Part shown: positions 58,085-64,000 of the stretch, one piece after another | How positions within the stretch are numbered: position 1 is the first letter of the stretch | How the letters are laid out: every line of letters begins with the position of its first letter | Assembly (NCBI GenBank): GCA_030435675.1 | Contig: CM059624.1 | Location: 6,968,769-7,032,768 of the forward strand | Source of the DNA: Steinernema hermaphroditum | Taxonomy: Eukaryota; Nematoda; Chromadorea; Rhabditida; Steinernematidae | Direction of reading: 5' to 3' | Length of the DNA: 64,000 nt | The notes under the pieces: generated by a model | Database searches by the model: none | The model's input: only the letters and a program-made list of their open reading frames with translations | Told to the model about the DNA's origin: nothing | Program-made: the position numbers and the translations under genes

Positions 58085-59849
58085 TCATTTGACCTCCCGG
58101 TTGGAGTTTCTGAAGATGGGCGTGGCGCGTTGGGTACGTGGCAGGACGCTGTGGCAGCCAACGGTGATCGTTTGCACCGCCTTGATGTACTCATACCTGG
58201 AAGAGGCATATGAGGGTCCTGGAGGGGCACCTACCTTCCAGTGATGGGGTCGCAGAGGATCTTCCTGAGGACGTTCACCTCGCGCTTGATAGGCATGCAG
58301 AAGGAGCCAGAATTCCCGCGACTCTTCCGGCAGAGACAGTACGCCTCCGAGAGGATCTGGGGCTCGCGGTTCTCGTCGTGGTTCAGCCTGAAAGGGCCTC
58401 TGTTAAGGGGCTCGCGAGGGGAGGACCTACTTCCACTGCCAGGGACAGAGGGAACGCTGCATGACGGTGGACTCGACGCTCGTGTCGGGCTGCTCGTAGC
58501 AGATCTGAGGCTCCGGGGCGGGCGGCACCCAGTCGGTGTCGATGACTTCGGTCGACTCATGCTCCACCGACTCTTTGAACCACGCCATCAGCTCGTCTTT
58601 CTGAAAGCAGAGGTGGATGGTGTACGGTAGAACATCATCGAGTGTTAATGGGAAAAGACACAATTTTGATGGAAAAGGACACGGTCGTATCGAACGGCAA
58701 AAGGGCTTCGGTGCTTATCGATGTTTTAATATCTCAGGCTGAAGACCTTTTATAATGTGACAACTAAATCGATTATGTATGCAGTGTGCAAGCATAAACC
58801 ATCTCTCTGGACCCCCCGACCCACTCCTACACACCCAGAGTGTTCTCCCCAAAAACAACATCTCTGCTTCGCGCCGTTCCACCGTCGCCGCCGTCTTTTG
58901 TCCGAATAGGTGTGCGGACAGGAAGCGAATCGCCTGAAGCGAAGACGGGTGCGTTGCGCAAGACGCCTCTAATCGGCGGAACCCTTTTTCTGGTGATAAG
59001 GGTCGCCGATTGTTCGTAACCTTTTGCAACAGCGTTCGGATGGCACGGCGCGTTGCAAGACGCTCTCGCTGACCCAAATCGGAGACAGAGATTCCTCGAG
59101 GTTTTTATACCCGAATACGGCATCGCGCGCCTCTACACCACTCAACTATCAGCTGGTTCTGACTACCGTAACCCGGGGGTCAAGGGTTGAACGTCCGCTT
59201 GTCGTTAAGCGGTGAACTTCGAGACCGATCTAAGTGGGTCGTAGTAGTGCCGACGCCATAAAAGTTTTTTTTTCGATTTCAAGGTTAGAGGATTTCACTT
59301 TTGGAAGTAAATGTTGCGTTTGAAAATCGCTTCGGTTGAAGTAGGGGTTCCTGGACCCTGACCAGAGGATGACCAGATGCTACAATGTTGGAAGTACATT
59401 GCCTTCGAGAGACGCTACGTTTAGGCGTCGAAGTTAGTAACCACATGATGCATGGTGGTCCATTAGAATTTTATGACTGCTTCTTGATTCACACACATCC
59501 TTCCAGAGGGGGGAGAGTGGGAAAACAGTGTATAGATATGACCAAAAAGGACATAAGCAGCTAGTTGTTGCACTTGGAGTCTTCTGAGGTCTGGTGCAAA
59601 AGGGTCGTTAAAAGGGACAAAGGTTCGATAAAATAGCGGGACTCTTAGATCTCCTACCGTTAATTCTCAAAAACGATATAGCCAAAAACAATCCCGGACA
59701 CCCCTAAAACCCTAAAGACATGCACTAACCGAGGACTGCTGACAGGCGGGGTGGATGCGGTGGAGATGCCTGGATCGGTGCCTGCGGGCCGACTCGACTC
59801 CCGAGGTACAAAGACAGAGCAGGAAGAGGAAGAGGACGGCGGACTTCAT
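58085..59849 (-). CDS. ilc-17-like: IL-17-like secreted cystine-knot cytokine
   Basis: Secreted cytokine of the IL-17 family, which in C. elegans (ILC-17.1) signals through ILCR receptors and ACTL-1/MALT-1 in neurons. Exons (minus): 59849-59730, 58600-58431, 58387-58235, 58196-58085; 184 aa in one frame. Signal peptide MKSAVLFLFLLCLC, cleaved near VESA, then a basic stretch (RRHRSRHLHRIHP). The cytokine core reads SLCPWQWKLNHDENREPQIL, SEAYCLC, CMPIKREVNVLRKILCDP, TGRYEYIKAVQTITVGCHSV. This matches the IL-17 order: CPW, D-NR-P, EA-C, VLR, VGC. The last CxC is CHS here, so one family cysteine is missing. Flanked by two related MFS genes. The first intron is 1.1 kb. Confidence 0.85.
58601..59729 (-). 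other. 1.1 kb first intron of the IL-17-like gene
   Basis: Runs from GTTAGT to TTTCAG on the minus strand with phase 0 on both sides. Long relative to other introns here. Contains two copies of the TACCGTA/TACGGTA motif (58624, 59165) and GC-rich segments at 58.85-59.15 kb. No gene is seen inside on either strand. Confidence 0.55.
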
Positions 59850-61571
59850 GGTTTCGGCGACTTCTGCCCTCCTTCGCAACATTAATCACTCGGAATCAGA
59901 CGGGGAACGCGTCGAGTGACCGCCCCCGGGGAAAGAAAAAATTCGACCGCGATTTGACCTATAAACGTCGCCTTCGGGTAAATATCGCCGCGAAGTTGCA
60001 CACCTATTTCGCCTAATAAGATCGGTCGGGAGTCAAAACACGGTCACTGCCAGCGGCGCGGAAGGAAGAGGCGCTTGCGCAATCCGAAGACGCTTCGAGG
60101 GGACAATGGATCCGGAGATCAGCTGACGGCCGACGTGTACATCTCTGGGTTCCCGCTGGTCAGCAGTCCGAAGGATCCAGTGATCCCGGAGCATCCAAAC
60201 ATGCACACTGTCCCACATTCCAGAAGGTCTCCTAGATTCGTGATTGGTCTTTGATCTGCTAAGGGAAGGTGCCCTGACTACCGTAGTTGCCGGATTTGAT
60301 GGGTTTCGGAAAGAACTTGACGTATGAGCAGGCTCTCTGAAAGATTCTTATCAATGTCCAAGTCCTCCTCTCTGTTCAGAATCGAGCTTCTGTCGTTTTT
60401 AGGCTTACTCGGAACACTCGAAACAGTCAACAAAGGCCGGACAAATAGCATTACCGTAATCTGCAGGGATATAAAAGGTGTAATCAAACTATACCGAGGT
60501 TACTTTCATTATACATGAGTCATTCATTCGTGGCGGTCTTTGCTGCCGTCATCTTGGACGATCCTTACAGAGAGCCTGTCAGCGCCACGAAAGAGAATCA
60601 AAAGTTCAATGTCAGGGCGGCGACATTGCTCTACGTTCGATTCATTTTGGGATTCAAAAATTAGAAAAAGTGAACTTATATGGATCACTACAGTGGAAAA
60701 GAGCAGATTAGAACCAATAATGAAACATTGATAAATGGATGCTAGGTCAGCAGAGGACTGATTTCACCTGTGGATTTCATGGCTGTGGGAAGAACTTTAA
60801 AGAACTAAATACTGTTCACTTCTCAATCTGGTACGCCGAAAGTTCAGGAAGGTCGTAAATGAGAACGACAAACGAAGTAGTCATAAAAGCATGGAAAAGA
60901 TATGAACTATCATAAGGACTCTATGAGGCGAGTGTCATGAAACGTGACTCATGGAAACAAGTTGGCTCTGACTCTGACTCCGGCGCGGCTTTGTGTTTTC
61001 CGTGGTGAGCATCTGACCAGATTTAGCGCTCTTTCTTATGCTTTTTAAGAAATTAAATCATTATGGCCTGTTTACGATGTTCCAAATTTGATGTTTAAGG
61101 GATTGACCACTTACTGCATAAACTTGGAAATCCGAATCATAAAATGAATTGGAAGTTGTTCGTCCTCTGACAGATCCACGGAATTAGTGGCATGGAAATC
61201 CATAAGAGCGCCGCCATCGAACGGTTCGTCATCTACGCAAGATCAGGGATTAAGCTGGCTGAAAAGAGACATCTTCTGTTTTATCTATAGTGTCAAGATG
61301 TCAAGCAAAGCGTAATGTTTCTCTGATTCATGATATAAAGTCGAAGTAATCCATCGGGTAGCGCGTATTTCGCATAGTTTCAAAATGTAGATCTAACTTC
61401 TGGGAAACGACAGCGTATTGTATCTTGATTCATGCTACATGCTACAAACAACGTTCCCTCCCCATTTGGCTTCTTTGTAAAGCGCTTCGGAATTGGTGAC
61501 GAATCGTCCGCCGAAAATGACTAATTTTTCGGAACCAAAAGCGCCTTCTTGCTGCGAGCTTCAGTACCAGG
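59850..61571. other. 1.7 kb intergenic region between divergent genes
   Basis: Lies between the IL-17-like gene (-) and the second MFS gene (+). No recognisable gene. It should hold the promoters of both; the first 200 bp are GC-rich, the rest AT-rich. Confidence 0.45.
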
Positions 61572-63981
61572 ATGGAGACCCTCCTACGAAAGTCGGGAAG
61601 GAGCGCTCGTGGACTCCGAAACCAGGTGAATATCCCCGTCAAGGCCGAGCTTATCCCCTTTCTAGCTCGCATGTCTTCTCTTCATCGGATTCGCTCTGAT
61701 CTCGACGAGTCAGTTCCTCTTCTACGTCCTTTACCACCCGATCGTGACGCTTTGCTCGGAGTCAGGCCATGGGTGAGGCTTCAGAATCACCGGATCCTCT
61801 GAGAGATTGATTTTCAGGCACATCACTCTGTTTGGAAATCTCGGTTTTGAGGTGAGTGGAGACATTGGCTTGACGGTGGCACTAAAAGTCATCGGTTATC
61901 TCAGATTTTAACCCGTTCTTGGAAACCTCTTCTTTTCTTGGAAACCTCTTCAATTATAGAATCTCAAAAGCCGTATTCCAGATTGACTTGTTCTGCGATA
62001 GCCTCTACACCAAATTCTTCATCCAAATCACCTACTTCGCCGCCATGGCTTGCGCCCTCTTCTGTGGTCGTTCAGCTCCTGACAGGTTTGCCCCGGAGTC
62101 ACACTCCCATCGCCTCACTCCCATGAAGGTTCGGTTCCAAAGACGTCCTCGTCGTCTCCCTCTCGGCCGCCGGGATCTTCTCTCTCCTTCTCTCCGTCGT
62201 CCCCTTTTTCTGGACCTTCTTGGCCCTCAACGCCGTCCTCGGCCTCTTCCACGGCCTCACTCTCGGCGCCGCCGTCCATCTCCGTAAGTCGTCTGCTCCC
62301 TGAAGGTGTCCACTTCTGCAGTACTTGCCTGGAGCTGCCGGAAGATCCACCCCTTCGTACTGCACAACCTCTTCGGCTCCGAGTTCCTCGGCACCGTCGG
62401 CGCCGCAGTCTTCATCTACTACGGAGACGTCAGCCAGGCTGCCGGATGGAGGTTCCCTCTGCTGGCCAATGGACTTCTTGTTGGAATTGTTGCCGTGTGG
62501 GCTGCGCTGTAAGTTTCCCTCAGACCTCTGAAATCAGCGGAATCCGTCCCGGCAAGTCTATTGCTGTTTCCGGGAAGAGCTCCACCTCGCAGCTGCCGAC
62601 GCATGGTCGGACAATCTGTTGCTTCCTGGCGCTGACCTCAAGGAATTGTTTTCGGCGACCCCAGCTGCGCTCCCTGGCGCACATCTGTGCGCGTTGCGCA
62701 ACGCGCCTGTTTCCGAAAACATCGGAGATCAAGGGGGACTTTCCAGGAGCGCCAAGGAGACACCCGAGTTCCTCCGGAAGAAGGCGCGCTTCGAAAAGGC
62801 CGAGAAGTTCTGCTCCGACCTGGCCAGGGCCAACGGACTCTTCCGGATCCCCTTCTTAGAGGCCCCGAAGGCGGCACCTGTACGTCCCCCCTACCGTACT
62901 CCGAACCTTTACATTTCAGACGGACAAATCCTCCTGGCTCTGGGTCCTCGAAACTATCGTCCTGTAGGCCTATCGTCCCGAGGACCTACAGTAACTCCTT
63001 ACAGGGCGTTCGTCTCCGTGTCGGCCTTCGTTTTCTCCCACTTCCCCACCGAACTCGGCCTCAGCTGGCCAGGCGAGCTTCTTCTACTGTCAGGTGTGCT
63101 CGCAAGGCGCGAAGCAAGGCTCCAACTGGAATTTAGGGTGCCAGCTACTGGCCTACCTGGTGGTGCTGCCCTTCGTCGCCTACGGTGGCAGGCGCCTCCG
63201 CCTCTGGATGACTTTCGGAGGCGGTTTAGTCACGGCTGTTCTTCTTCTCGTCGTCCTTTTCTGGACAGACAAGGGTTAGTGAATCCTGATGGACTAATTG
63301 GAGGGGGGACCGGATTAAGCGCTATGCGCTCATTAGGGACTTTCTGGTGGAGGTTAAGATCCTACCGTATCCTCAGGGCCCTAAATCAAGAGCGCTTTAT
63401 TATCGCTTTTACACGTGTAGCGTGGAACGAGGACACAAATCAGCGACTCCATCGGCGCTCCGAAAACTGTGAGTAGCGTCTTCGACCGGTTCCTCCCCTC
63501 GTCGCCCCTCAGGTGTCCATTTAAAGAGCGCCGTCATTACCGGGCGCCTGACGACCTCCCAGATGCCCATAAATCCAGTTTCCTTGCAGCACTCGCCGTC
63601 GCGAAGGCCTTTGTCTGCCTCCAGTGGCTCCTCGCACTACCGCAGATCGCCTCCGGCCCCTCCACCCACTCCGTCCTCCTATCGCTCGGCGTCGCCACCG
63701 CCTCAAGGACGTTCGGCGTGTGGCTCGTCACCGAGGTAGTACCGTATGCCCGGGCCACCCACGGCGAGATGTTGCAGATCGTCGCCTACCGGAGGGCGAT
63801 TTGCGTCTTCGGCGTCGCGAGTTTCGCGTTCCAATCGATCGCAGCGGGGCTGGCGGCCTTCAAAACAGAGTCGCGCGCCGTCGATACCGGCTCTCCCGCG
63901 GCAGAACTCCTCTCCGCTGCTTCTACAAAGACAATCGACGTCGACTACGCCTCCAATCTCTCCGTCGATCTCAACGTTTGA
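61572..63981 (+). CDS. MFS transporter, sugar-transporter-like (second copy)
   Basis: Start METLLRKSGRSARGLRNQ, then a 41-nt intron into helix 1 (LACLLFIGFALISTSQFLFY). Later exons: HITLFGNLGFE, IDLFCDSLYTKFFIQITYF, then motif A split by an intron: CGRSAPD joined to RFGSKDVLVVSLSAAG. Helix 4-6 parts include LFHGLTLGAAVHL and FVLHNLFGSEFLGTVGAAVF. A soluble loop ETPEFLRKKARFEKAEKF resembles the PESPRxL segment of SLC2-type carriers. The final exon ends ASNLSVDLNV-stop at 63981. The intron 62086-62128 would end in AAG, and this join restores motif A. Joins around 62512-62750 and 63280-63540 are tentative, so no full length is given. Substrate unknown. Confidence 0.75.
61915..61952 (+). repeat. 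Short tandem duplication in an intron
   Basis: TTCTTGGAAACCTCTTC occurs twice in a row with a two-base spacer, inside the intron of the second MFS gene before IDLFCDS. Confidence 0.7.
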
Positions 63982-64000
63982 CCCTCGGAGCCCTCGTGTC

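Overview
The window is eukaryotic and most likely from a nematode. The reasons are very short introns (about 38-55 bp is common) ending in TTTCAG, splice-acceptor-like sites just before several start codons (as expected for spliced-leader trans-splicing), same-strand genes spaced 150-450 bp apart like operons, and gene families typical of worms: a VAB-8/KIF26 kinesin, an IL-17-like cytokine, a LOTUS protein and a nematode-type globin. I rebuilt exon chains by hand. Where I give a full exon list the total length is divisible by three and the reading frame stays open.

Layout. 0.3-2.6 kb: an ELM2-SANT-zinc finger-SANT chromatin protein (+). 2.6-10.4 kb: no convincing gene. 10.5-19.7 kb: a VAB-8/KIF26-like kinesin (+) with a 4 kb third-exon intron. 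19.9-21.1 kb: kynurenine formamidase (+). 21.2-25.8 kb: carnosine N-methyltransferase and a DHTKD1-type 2-oxoadipate dehydrogenase E1 (both -). 26.2-26.6 kb: a small tail-anchored membrane protein (+). 27.0-29.5 kb: RBM4/Lark-like protein and DPY-30 (both -). 30.1-31.1 kb: mitochondrial ribosomal protein S2 (-). 31.47 kb: tRNA-Asn. 32-34.7 kb: a cluster of fold-back/MULE-like elements, one nested in another. 34.9-36.2 kb: a LOTUS-domain protein carrying a 30-bp coding minisatellite (+). 36.7-40.65 kb: NAA35 (NatC subunit) and an Sds3-like Sin3 subunit (both -). 43.5 kb: a small unknown gene (-). 44.5-48.1 kb: a globin with a 2.1 kb first intron (-). 48.5-53.2 kb: intergenic, with a palindromic element at 50.8-51.2 kb. 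53.2-58.0 kb: PP2C phosphatase (PPM1A/B type), WDR82 and a sugar-transporter-like MFS protein (all +). 58.1-59.85 kb: an IL-17-like secreted cytokine (-). 61.6-64.0 kb: a second MFS transporter (+), its coding end just inside the window.

Themes. Several genes are chromatin regulators (ELM2/SANT protein, Sds3, DPY-30, WDR82). Kynurenine formamidase and DHTKD1 both belong to tryptophan breakdown, and DHTKD1 also serves lysine breakdown. The least ordinary items are the LOTUS protein with its repeat array, the divergent IL-17, the fold-back elements with 9-bp target duplications, a set of introns that seem to end in AAG, and a recurrent TACCGTA/TACGGTA motif. No CRISPR array, prokaryotic operon or virus was seen.
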